Shown: positions 8,914 to 15,592 of the stretch, one piece after another | Layout: the number at the start of each line of letters is the position of its first letter | Position numbering within the stretch: position 1 is the stretch's first letter | NCBI GenBank assembly: GCA_902793845.1 | Contig: CADBFE010000022.1 | Location: 1-32,024, forward strand | DNA from: an uncultured Lachnospiraceae bacterium | Lineage (GTDB): Bacteria > Bacillota > Clostridia > Lachnospirales > Lachnospiraceae | Reading direction: 5' to 3' | Length of the DNA stretch: 32,024 nt | Translations under genes and position numbers: made by a program | Notes under the pieces: generated by a model | The model's input: only the letters and a program-made list of their open reading frames with translations | Databases searched by the model: none | Told to the model about the DNA's origin: nothing

Positions 8914-9663
8914 ATGGAAACAGCACTTACAGAAAATGATAAAAAGCTCCTGTATATTCTTGGATTTATCGTGATCGCATTCATTTTCGGATGGTTGATA
9001 ATCAGACCTATCGTAAAAAATATGAATGAGGCCGATGAGAATATTAAAGTTGAGCAGGAGTTAAAAATCCAGAATGAACAGAAAGTGATGGGAGTAGAAT
9101 CGGCAGAGTCTCTCATGAGCAGATTCCAGTCTGATTATGACGATTCTGTATCGAGATACTATGAGCCTATGGACAGCTCTGAGATCGACAAACTCTTTAC
9201 ATCATATGTACTTGGCTTTGGACTCTATGCCAAGGATCTGTCTATACAGATGCCGGTAGGACCTGTAGTTGAGCTGCCTTATGTGCATTCTACATTTAGC
9301 GATGTATATGCCAAGGCTGCAGCAGACAGTGAAGAGGAGTCATCTGAGACGGAAGAAGAGGACAGCGACAGTCTCCTTGATTACACATCACCTCTTGAAC
9401 TCTATCAGGAAAACAGGAATGCTGCCATTGATACAGCAAAATCTGGAGTGATATGCGCCAATGTCTCAATCGTGATGACAGGTAATCCTGTAAAAGAGCA
9501 GGCACTCCTTGATGATATATTGACAAATCCCTCTGTCAGAGTGACGGGATTTGCCTGGGATGACCTGAATATGATAGCTGTCACAAATGAAGACGGCACA
9601 GTAGATATCAGGGACAATACTGACAGACAGCTGACTATAAATCTAAATGTATATATGTACTGA
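8914..9663 (+). CDS. pilO: PilO-like pilus alignment protein
   Basis: The 249-residue product has a short cytoplasmic N terminus, one membrane helix at about 12-30, a coiled-coil-prone segment (about 36-75) and a C-terminal domain of mixed alpha/beta character ending ININLNVYMY-like (positions 235-249). This matches PilO, the bitopic partner of PilN. It begins 3 bases after the pilMN stop, with a GGAGGG ribosome site inside the end of that gene, so the two are translationally linked. A Glu/Ser/Asp-only run of about 16 residues (about 139-155) interrupts the extracytoplasmic domain and is not a usual PilO feature. Sequence identity to PilO is low in general, so the call rests on topology and on its place between pilMN and pilB. 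Confidence 0.8.
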   Translation: METALTENDKKLLYILGFIVIAFIFGWLIIRPIVKNMNEADENIKVEQELKIQNEQKVMGVESAESLMSRFQSDYDDSVSRYYEPMDSSEIDKLFTSYVLGFGLYAKDLSIQMPVGPVVELPYVHSTFSDVYAKAAADSEEESSETEEEDSDSLLDYTSPLELYQENRNAAIDTAKSGVICANVSIVMTGNPVKEQALLDDILTNPSVRVTGFAWDDLNMIAVTNEDGTVDIRDNTDRQLTINLNVYMY

Positions 9664-9678
9664 ATGAGGTAGAGACAC

Positions 9679-11367
9679 ATGGATAATAAATCGATCAAGG
9701 AAATCAGGCTCGGCGACCTGATGGTCAGTGCCGGATATATTACTGACGCACAGCTCGGTGAGGCTCTTGCCCTTCAAAAGCAGGATAAATCAAAGCGAGT
9801 CGGACAGATCCTCATAGAGCAGGGATATGTATCTGAGAGGCAGATGCTCACAGCTCTTGCAGACAGACTGCAGACGAGCCTCATAGATGTATCAACATAT
9901 CCTGTTGAGGAAGAGGCCGTTAATACCATCCCGGTACAGATGGCCCAGCAGTATACGGCTCTGCCCGTATCCATACATGACGGTATACTGACGGTAGCTC
10001 TGAATGATCCCCTTAACCTCTATGCGATAGAGGATATCAGGCAGACGACAGGTATGAGTATCAATACCATCCTGGCAGAACTTGAGCCCCTGAAGAAAGC
10101 CATCACATATCATTATGCTGCCGTAAAGGCCCGCCAGGCTGCAGCCAATGCCAGTGTAAATGCATCGACAAGCGAGACCCAGGAAGTCATCATTGACGCC
10201 GGAGTCAGCGCAGATGATGCCCCTATCATAAACCTCGTAAACTCACTGCTTGATAAGGCATATCAGGACGGAGCATCCGATGTACATATCGAGCCTTTTG
10301 AGAAGGAAGTCATCGTCCGTATGCGTACAGACGGTGTCCTCATTAATTACATGACCCTCAACAAAAATGTGCAGGGAGCTCTCGTAGCCCGTATCAAGAT
10401 TATGGGCGAGCTTGATATCGCGGAGCGCCGTGTACCCCAGGACGGTCACTTCCGTATCCGTATCAGGGATCAGATAGTAAACGTCCGTGTCAGCGTCATC
10501 CCCACAGTATTTGGCGAGAAAGTCGTAATGCGAATCCTCGCATCAAACTCTGACATCGACCGTAGCGAGACATTTGGTATGACTCCCGAGAATTATGAGA
10601 AGTTTGCCAAGATGCTAAAGTCTCCTAACGGACTTATTTATATTACAGGACCTACAGGTTCAGGTAAGACGACGACTCTTTACATGGCTCTCGGATCACT
10701 GTCCACAAAGCCTGTAAATATCTCGACTATCGAGGATCCCGTTGAGAAAAACCTGCCTCATCTGAATCAGATGCAGGTACATCCCAATGCAGGCCTCACA
10801 TTTGAGGTGGGCCTCCGTGCACTCCTGCGTCAGGATCCCGATATCATAATGGTAGGTGAGACGAGAGACCCTGAGACAGCCGGTATATCACTCCGTGCCG
10901 CTATCACAGGTCACCTGGTGCTTTCGACCCTCCATACTAATGATGCTGTTTCTACCATAATCAGACTTGTCGATATGGGTGCAGAGCCTTATCTGCTCTC
11001 ATCAGCACTGGTAGGTTCCGTGGCTCAGCGACTCGTCAGAAAAGTATGCCCGTACTGTAGTCAGGTCACAGGTCTCGATACATCGGAGATAGCATTTGTC
11101 GGCAGGGATATACCTACAGCCAGAAAGGCATGCGGATGTGCCAAGTGTCACAACTCGGGATATCTCGGACGTATCGCTGTCCATGAAGTCCTGGTAGCAG
11201 ATAAAAATGTACGCCGTATGATCACTGCCGGAGCTACAGCAGATGAGATCAGTAAATATGCGATCGAGGCCCAGGGTATGGAGACCATCAAGCAGGCCGG
11301 CATCCGCCTGGTTGAAGAAGGTATCACCACCATGGAAGAACTTCAGAGGATTGCATATAACGACTAG
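9679..11367 (+). CDS. pilB: Type IV pilus assembly ATPase PilB (GspE family) with MshEN-type N-terminal domain
   Basis: The 562-residue length fits PilB. The Walker A motif GPTGSGKT is at 324-331, followed by the Asp box region (STIEDPVE), Walker B with DPDIIMVGETRD and the His box (GHLVLSTLHTND). A zinc-binding set follows: C457-x2-C460 and C487-x2-C490, typical of PilB/GspE and absent from PilT. The N terminus holds two copies of a 24-residue pattern (10-33 and 40-63) with RLG or RVG at the start and regularly spaced Leu/Ile, which fits the MshEN c-di-GMP-binding motif pair. The enzyme hydrolyses ATP to drive pilin polymerisation at the PilC platform. A GAGGTAGAG ribosome site precedes the ATG 15 bases after pilO. 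Confidence 0.96.
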   Translation: MDNKSIKEIRLGDLMVSAGYITDAQLGEALALQKQDKSKRVGQILIEQGYVSERQMLTALADRLQTSLIDVSTYPVEEEAVNTIPVQMAQQYTALPVSIHDGILTVALNDPLNLYAIEDIRQTTGMSINTILAELEPLKKAITYHYAAVKARQAAANASVNASTSETQEVIIDAGVSADDAPIINLVNSLLDKAYQDGASDVHIEPFEKEVIVRMRTDGVLINYMTLNKNVQGALVARIKIMGELDIAERRVPQDGHFRIRIRDQIVNVRVSVIPTVFGEKVVMRILASNSDIDRSETFGMTPENYEKFAKMLKSPNGLIYITGPTGSGKTTTLYMALGSLSTKPVNISTIEDPVEKNLPHLNQMQVHPNAGLTFEVGLRALLRQDPDIIMVGETRDPETAGISLRAAITGHLVLSTLHTNDAVSTIIRLVDMGAEPYLLSSALVGSVAQRLVRKVCPYCSQVTGLDTSEIAFVGRDIPTARKACGCAKCHNSGYLGRIAVHEVLVADKNVRRMITAGATADEISKYAIEAQGMETIKQAGIRLVEEGITTMEELQRIAYND

Positions 11368-11455
11368 CCTGATTTTGTTTCAGTTGCATGAAATACAATT
11401 AAATAAGATATTAATTGATTTTGAGACTTAACTTTTTTGTCACAAAGTCCGATAA

Positions 11456-11461
11456 TATAAT
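11456..11461 (+). promoter_or_regulatory. Candidate pilin promoter -10 element
   Basis: A perfect TATAAT lies 61 bases before the pilin ATG, in the 155-base gap after pilB. The -35 region is only T-rich (TTTTTT at 11433-11438, 17-base spacer), so this is a weak-to-moderate call. A separate pilin promoter would allow the much higher expression that a major pilin needs. Confidence 0.35.
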
Positions 11462-11522
11462 CAGTAGCGAAGAAAAAGGTCATGAACGGCCAAAATTTTT
11501 AAAAGTAAAGGAGTACACGCAT

Positions 11523-11966
11523 ATGAAGAAGAATAATAATAAAGGTTTTACCCTCGTTGAGCTTATCGTAGTTCTCGTAATCCTCGCAATCCTTGCAGCT
11601 ATCCTCGTACCTACATTACTTGGATACATCGACAGAGCAAGATCTGAGAAGGATTATTCAACAGCACAGTCTATAAGAGTAGCAGTTCAGGCTGAGATTG
11701 ATGAGCTTTACGGAAAAGGAACTAATAATGTTACATGGGACAATGTTACAAGTAATCAGGATAAAGTATTCAAATTAGTTGGTGCTGTTAAAGAGGGTAG
11801 TGATTACAAACTTGACGGTCAGAAATTATCATTGGTAAGTGGTACAGTAACTAATAACCAGATTGTTAATATTACAGTTTCTATTAATGGAAAGAATTAT
11901 CATTATACATCAGTTGCAAGTGGTAATAACGCTGCCAATACCTGGTATACAGATAGTACTAATTAA
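11523..11966 (+). CDS. Type IV pilin (prepilin with class III signal)
   Basis: The start at 11523 is chosen because AAAGGAG (11507-11513) precedes it by nine bases and because it gives a short basic leader, MKKNNNKG, before FTLVELIVVLVILAILAAI. This is a canonical prepilin peptidase site: cleavage after Gly8, Phe at +1 and Glu at +5. The mature protein has about 139 residues, with the long N-terminal helix and a small Asn/Thr-rich globular domain. It has no cysteines, so no C-terminal disulfide loop as in Gram-negative type IVa pilins. It is the last gene of the pilus locus and is closed by an intrinsic terminator. It is the likely main subunit, because no other class III signal is visible in the window. 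Confidence 0.93.
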   Translation: MKKNNNKGFTLVELIVVLVILAILAAILVPTLLGYIDRARSEKDYSTAQSIRVAVQAEIDELYGKGTNNVTWDNVTSNQDKVFKLVGAVKEGSDYKLDGQKLSLVSGTVTNNQIVNITVSINGKNYHYTSVASGNNAANTWYTDSTN

Positions 11967-11981
11967 AAAATGTTTGATTTC

Positions 11982-12012
11982 AAAGCACATCGGTTCGCCG
12001 GTGTGCTTTTTT
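11982..12012 (+). terminator. Intrinsic terminator after the pilin gene
   Basis: A 12-bp stem (11982-11993 with 11998-12009, one G-U pair) closes on a TTCG tetraloop and runs into six T residues. It begins 15 bases after the pilin stop. The left arm starts with AAA, which pairs with the first part of the T run. Confidence 0.93.
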
Positions 12013-12020
12013 AATGTTTT

Positions 12021-12102
12021 ATGGTCCGTCTGAATTCCATGTAAACGGCCGCCTGTTCTAGTGCTCTGGGCTAATTGTTCACGTGGAAAATCAAACGGAT
12101 CA
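12021..12102. repeat. Palindromic intergenic element, copy A (short form)
   Basis: The outer 25-28 bases on each side are imperfect inverted repeats (left arm begins ATGGTCCGTCTGA, right arm ends TCAAACGGATCAT). The element matches copy B at 13651-13839 in inverted orientation: GGCTAATTGTTCA at 12069-12081 is the reverse complement of 13673-13685, and CGCCTGTTC at 12050-12058 of 13802-13810. It contains no open frame. The remaining bases between the pilin terminator and the ATPase promoter show nothing else recognisable. Confidence 0.75.
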
Positions 12103-12188
12103 TATACGTAAAAGTGCAATACTTCTGTGCATAAGTTTACGGCAAAATAGAAAGTTATGGTAAGATTACGGAAATTTTGTCTAGATAG

Positions 12189-12216
12189 TTGACTGAAAGT
12201 TATAACAAGTTATAAA
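12189..12216 (+). promoter_or_regulatory. Promoter of the ATPase gene, overlapped by an operator-like palindrome
   Basis: TTGACT (12189-12194) and TATAAA (12211-12216) are separated by 16 bases, close to a housekeeping sigma promoter. The first 16-bp palindrome (12200-12215) fills the spacer and nearly all of the -10 box, the place expected for a repressor site. The gene start is about 80 bases downstream. Confidence 0.65.
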
Positions 12217-12284
12217 ATATAAATAAAGTTATAACAACTTATAACAAGTTATAAATGAAATGAAAATGTTATAACAAGTTATAA
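12200..12284. promoter_or_regulatory. Three copies of palindrome TTATAACAAGTTATAA (operator-like)
   Basis: Perfect copies lie at 12200-12215, 12239-12254 and 12269-12284; a further half site TTATAAC is at 12229-12235. Each is a 7-bp inverted repeat around AA. The centres are 39 and 30 bases apart, so the last two are about three helical turns apart. The third copy abuts the AAGGAG ribosome site at 12285-12290 and could also hinder translation. The arrangement suggests cooperative binding by a dimeric regulator, possibly the encoded ATPase with its winged-helix-like C terminus. Confidence 0.85.
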
Positions 12285-12296
12285 AAGGAGAAAAAT

Positions 12297-13346
12297 ATGG
12301 CAAATAATCCGTTTACACTCACCTTTGGGACAGAACCCATACAGTATATAAACAGAAATACTCAGACAAACGAGATAATCAGTACATTTTCAGGGGAAAT
12401 GCCTGCTACAAATGTGTATATGATATCGGGTGTCAGAGGATCGGGAAAAACCGTGTTACTGACGAATATTGCTGACTACTTTGAAAAAAAGGATGAGTGG
12501 ATAGTAGTAAATGTTACGCCGGATGTCGATATATTAAATACTGTTGCAGCAAAACTTTATAGCCGTTCTGAACTCAAGAAGTTGTTTGTGCAGGCCAAAC
12601 TTGACTTGTCTGCTTTCGGGCTAGGAGTATCAATAGAAAAAGGAAAACAGATTTTTGACATTGAGACTGCTCTTGAGAAAATGCTTGCAGAACTTGGCAA
12701 AAAGAAAAAGAGAGTATTAATAACCATTGACGAAGTGGTAAAAAATAATAACATAAAAATTTTCGCCGGAGTGTTCCAACTGTTTATAAGGCAGAAACTC
12801 CCGGTATATCTTATAATGACGGGATTGTATGATAATATTTATAATCTTCAGAATGAAGATACACTTACTTTTCTCTACCGAGCGCCAAAAGTGGTTCTTG
12901 AACCACTCAGTATTGGTGCTATAGCATCAAGCTATGCAAAGGTATTTGATATGGATCGAGAAGAAGCGGGTAATATGGCCAAACTGACAAAAGGATATCC
13001 TTTTGCATATCAGGTACTGGGATATTTATTCTGGGATAGCAGGGAAAAGAAGAAAAATTCCAAAATTGAAGATGTGATACCGGAATATGATCATATGCTT
13101 GAGGAATATGTATATGAAAAGATTTGGTCAGAACTCTCACAGAAAGAAAAAGACATAATAGCAATTCTTGCCGAAAATGAGTCGACAAAAGTCATAGACA
13201 TAAGAGAACGCCTGAATTATAAATCAAATGAGATGTCAGTATACCGTGACAGATTAAAAAAGAAGGGCATAATTGACGTATCAAGTTATGGAAGTATCTC
13301 ATTAAAACTTCCTAGATTCGGAGAAGTAATCAGTTACTGGGTTTGA
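12297..13346 (+). CDS. AAA+/STAND-like P-loop ATPase with C-terminal winged-helix-like region
   Basis: The 349-residue protein has Walker A GVRGSGKT (45-52) and Walker B VLITIDE (140-146), followed by a segment with LPVYLIMTGLYDNI that fits sensor 1 of ATPases of the archaeal-type/STAND group. The C-terminal 80 residues (about 270-349) contain LSQKEKDIIAILAE, then a helix-turn-helix-like stretch with SNEMSVYRDRLKKKGIIDV, as in a winged helix. No nuclease or transmembrane part is fused. Members of this family are often annotated only as ATP-binding protein, and the substrate is unknown. The start has AAGGAG six bases upstream. Codon use is visibly more A/T-rich than in the flanking pil and dxr genes, consistent with acquisition. 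The zinc-ribbon gene follows after 28 bases, and palindromic elements lie on both sides. Confidence 0.85.
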   Translation: MANNPFTLTFGTEPIQYINRNTQTNEIISTFSGEMPATNVYMISGVRGSGKTVLLTNIADYFEKKDEWIVVNVTPDVDILNTVAAKLYSRSELKKLFVQAKLDLSAFGLGVSIEKGKQIFDIETALEKMLAELGKKKKRVLITIDEVVKNNNIKIFAGVFQLFIRQKLPVYLIMTGLYDNIYNLQNEDTLTFLYRAPKVVLEPLSIGAIASSYAKVFDMDREEAGNMAKLTKGYPFAYQVLGYLFWDSREKKKNSKIEDVIPEYDHMLEEYVYEKIWSELSQKEKDIIAILAENESTKVIDIRERLNYKSNEMSVYRDRLKKKGIIDVSSYGSISLKLPRFGEVISYWV

Positions 13347-13374
13347 GAATGATTTATGAAAGGACTTTTGATAT

Positions 13375-13641
13375 ATGTTTTACGTACCTGACGGAACAGA
13401 GAGATGCGGATTTTATGAATGTGAGGAATGCGGTAATCGTTTCCTCGATATACGTATAGCACCGACACTGGTGTGTCCATACTGCGGGGAAGAGCCGGAT
13501 ATGGAGATCGGGCCGGACGAGGAGATGCCGGACATGACTGAGCACGCAAAGTTGATCCAGATGCTTGAGGGAGAGGATGTAGAAAAATACGACACACTGC
13601 TTAGTCTGGCAATTACAGGCGGAGACTACACTTGGATATAG
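13375..13641 (+). CDS. Small zinc-ribbon protein
   Basis: The 88-residue product carries C16-x2-C19 and C34-x2-C37, a zinc-ribbon arrangement, followed by an acidic linker (about 39-54) and a C-terminal helix with EHAKLIQMLEGEDVEKYDTLLSLAI. There is no nuclease, helicase or other catalytic motif. AAAGGA precedes the ATG. It is probably cotranscribed with the ATPase gene 28 bases upstream and ends ten bases before palindromic element B. It may be a nucleic-acid- or protein-binding partner; function is not known. Confidence 0.78.
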   Translation: MFYVPDGTERCGFYECEECGNRFLDIRIAPTLVCPYCGEEPDMEIGPDEEMPDMTEHAKLIQMLEGEDVEKYDTLLSLAITGGDYTWI

Positions 13642-13650
13642 TTTTATCCG

Positions 13651-13839
13651 AGGTCCGTCATGCTATTTGCCATGAACAATTAGCCGGGAGCCTTAGAACA
13701 TTGTCATCCGAATAGGCAATTTCGAGAAAGCTGTTTGAGACGCGCAGCGTCGAGTTTTTCTCGGAATTGCCACTCTTATTCGGATGGCTGATGTTCTTGG
13801 CGAACAGGCGACCGTTCATGGTAAATGCTGACGGGCCCT
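13651..13839. repeat. Palindromic intergenic element, copy B (long form with inner hairpin)
   Basis: The 312-base gap between the zinc-ribbon gene and the next gene is mostly this imperfect inverted repeat. The outer arms 13651-13677 and 13814-13839 pair (GGTCCGTCA... with ...TGACGGGCCC). An inner palindrome pairs 13695-13729 with about 13755-13797 (CATCCGAATA with TATTCGGATG), and at the centre GACGC and GCGTC close on GCA. Compared with copy A it carries about 106 extra bases between two GAACA copies (13696-13700 and 13802-13806). No T run follows, so it is not a simple terminator. It may be a MITE-like repeat or a structured RNA. Confidence 0.8.
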
Positions 13840-13869
13840 ACACAGTATCGAAATTTACACTTTGTTCGA

Positions 13870-13897
13870 TTGACATACCGAACTAACGTTCTATAAT
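13870..13897 (+). promoter_or_regulatory. Strong consensus promoter
   Basis: TTGACA (13870-13875) and TATAAT (13892-13897) both match the housekeeping consensus exactly, with a 16-base spacer. Transcription would start near 13904 and cover the leader peptide and the 95-residue gene. Confidence 0.88.
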
Positions 13898-13922
13898 TAT
13901 TCATAAAGGAGACAATATAGCG

Positions 13923-13952
13923 ATGATACATCGCAGTATCGCAGTGTTTTGA
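13923..13952 (+). CDS. Nine-codon leader peptide (MIHRSIAVF)
   Basis: An ATG at 13923 follows AAAGGAG (13905-13911) and reads nine codons to TGA at 13950-13952, one base before the ATG of the next gene. The next gene has no ribosome site of its own and no other in-frame start, so this site is the only visible ribosome entry. The leader ATG lies in a perfect hairpin, GCGATG-ATA-CATCGC (13920-13934), and an alternative pairing GATAC (13925-13929) with GTATC (13936-13940) excludes it. This is a candidate translational attenuator; expression is not shown. Confidence 0.5.
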   Translation: MIHRSIAVF

Positions 13953-13953
13953 T

Positions 13954-14241
13954 ATGGATAATCGCAGGGATGTACAGAAAATTGATGTGATATGTCAGCA
14001 TAATAAGGACGGCTCCATGGTCCCCATAAAGATCAGGGTCACCGATGAGGATGGAGAGCGCCAGTCCTTTCAGATAAGGGGGTACCGGGATCTGACATAT
14101 TATATAGACAGGGACAGCAGTGAGAAACATGCCAGAAACGAGATATGGCAGTTTGAGTGCAGGATCCTTGTTTTTTCAAGTGAAAAGACCGTCTCCATCA
14201 CATATAATGCAAAGGAGAATATATGGTATCTCGCAGGATAA
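13954..14241 (+). CDS. Hypothetical 95-residue protein
   Basis: I do not recognise a family. The product looks like a small soluble, mostly beta protein: strands near KIDVICQHN, MVPIKIRVTDE, RQSFQIRGYR, IWQFECRILVFSS and TVSITYNAKENIWYLAG. It has no signal peptide, membrane helix or metal-binding cluster. The ATG begins one base after the stop of a nine-codon leader and probably depends on it for translation. A consensus promoter lies 57 bases upstream. The gene stands alone, between palindromic element B and dxr, and could have been named from homologs only. Confidence 0.75.
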   Translation: MDNRRDVQKIDVICQHNKDGSMVPIKIRVTDEDGERQSFQIRGYRDLTYYIDRDSSEKHARNEIWQFECRILVFSSEKTVSITYNAKENIWYLAG

Positions 14242-14315
14242 AAGGCAAATATCATGAACGCTATAAAATGCAATATTAAATCACGGTTTTAAATGAATTT
14301 CAGACTGATTCAATG

Positions 14316-14321
14316 TATAAT
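14316..14321 (+). promoter_or_regulatory. Candidate -10 element upstream of dxr
   Basis: TATAAT preceded by ATG lies in the 158-base gap before dxr, 79 bases ahead of the start. No convincing -35 box is seen at 16-18 bases. It is the best promoter candidate for the dxr-rseP-ispG-polC run, but weakly supported. Confidence 0.28.
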
Positions 14322-14399
14322 GGTAGTGTTGTAATATTTTATTAAGAAATGTTATGGCACTATATTTATTTATGATGAGATACGGAGTAAATCTTTAAT

Positions 14400-15578
14400 A
14401 TGAAACGAATCATTATCCTCGGTTCCACAGGCTCGATCGGAACCCAGACAGCAGATGTAGTCAGAGACAATAACAGGAGAGCAAAAGAGCGGGGAGAGGG
14501 AGAACCCTTTAAGATAATGGGCCTCGCTGCCAATAAAAATTCTGACATGGTTGAAAAGCAGGTCAGGGAGTTTGGCGTGAAATATGTAGCTATGTATGAT
14601 GAGGGCGCGGCAAATGATCTAAGGAAACGCCTTAAGGATACGGATGCTGTTGTGTACTCCGGCATGGACGGCCTCAATGAACTGGCTGGCAAGGATGATT
14701 ATGATGTACTCGTGACAGCGATAGTCGGTATGATCGGTATCAGGCCAACTATTACTGCTATCAAGAATAAAAAGGATATAGCACTGGCCAATAAGGAGAC
14801 ACTGGTTACGGCAGGCCATATCATCATGCCCCTCGCAAAGGAAAATAATGTAAAGATACTGCCTGTTGACTCGGAGCACAGCGCCATATTCCAGTCGCTC
14901 CAGGGCAACCCTGAGGGCAGGATAAAGCGTATCCTCTTAACCGCGTCAGGTGGACCTTTCAGGGGATATACAAAAGAGCAGCTTAAGGATGTAACTGTTG
15001 AGAGAGCATTAAAGCATCCTAACTGGACTATGGGCAGAAAAATCACCATCGACTCTGCAACCATGGTAAATAAAGGACTGGAAGTAATGGAGGCCAGATG
15101 GCTCTTTAATGTGGGATATGATGATATCACGGTAGTCGTTCATCCCCAGTCAATACTCCACTCAGCAGTAGAATATGTGGACGGCGCAGTGATAGGCCAG
15201 ATGGGTATGCCGGATATGAAGCTGCCTATTCAGTATGCCCTGTTTTACCCGGGCAGAGAGCTGATGGAGGGTAACAAGCTTGACCTCTTCAGTGTAGGTC
15301 ATCTTGATTTCATAAAGCCGGATCCGGAGGTATTTGTAGGACTGGACCTGGCATTTAAGGCAGGCAGAAAGGCAGGCAATCTGCCTACTGTATTTAATGC
15401 GGCCAACGAGATGGCGGTAGCCCTGTTCCTGGATAAAAAGATATCATTTACAGGGATCACTGACATCATAAAAGACTGCATGGATAATATCGGATTTAAG
15501 GACGCTCCGTCCCTTGAGGAGATACTTGAGACAGAGAGCGCCACATATGAATTCATAAAATCAAAATATATTAAATAA
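14400..15578 (+). CDS. dxr: 1-deoxy-D-xylulose-5-phosphate reductoisomerase
   Basis: The 392-residue length is standard. The NADPH-binding loop GSTGSIG is at 8-14. The metal site LPVDSEHSAIFQ contains D157 and E159, and ASGGPFRG, HPNWTMGRKITIDSATMVNKGLEVMEA (split across 210-240) and the HPQSILHSAVEY segment are all family signatures. The enzyme converts 1-deoxyxylulose 5-phosphate to methylerythritol 4-phosphate, the committed step of the MEP isoprenoid pathway, in the cytoplasm. A GGAG site lies 12 bases ahead of the ATG. It heads the run dxr-rseP-ispG-polC. The expected upstream partners uppS and cdsA are missing and unrelated genes take their place. Confidence 0.98.
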   Translation: MKRIIILGSTGSIGTQTADVVRDNNRRAKERGEGEPFKIMGLAANKNSDMVEKQVREFGVKYVAMYDEGAANDLRKRLKDTDAVVYSGMDGLNELAGKDDYDVLVTAIVGMIGIRPTITAIKNKKDIALANKETLVTAGHIIMPLAKENNVKILPVDSEHSAIFQSLQGNPEGRIKRILLTASGGPFRGYTKEQLKDVTVERALKHPNWTMGRKITIDSATMVNKGLEVMEARWLFNVGYDDITVVVHPQSILHSAVEYVDGAVIGQMGMPDMKLPIQYALFYPGRELMEGNKLDLFSVGHLDFIKPDPEVFVGLDLAFKAGRKAGNLPTVFNAANEMAVALFLDKKISFTGITDIIKDCMDNIGFKDAPSLEEILETESATYEFIKSKYIK

Positions 15579-15592
15579 CAGGAGTATTTAAA

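Noticed and set aside
13651-13839. Simple intrinsic terminator for the zinc-ribbon gene
   Set aside because: No T run follows either the inner or outer stem, and a related element lies upstream of the module, so a repeat element explains it better.
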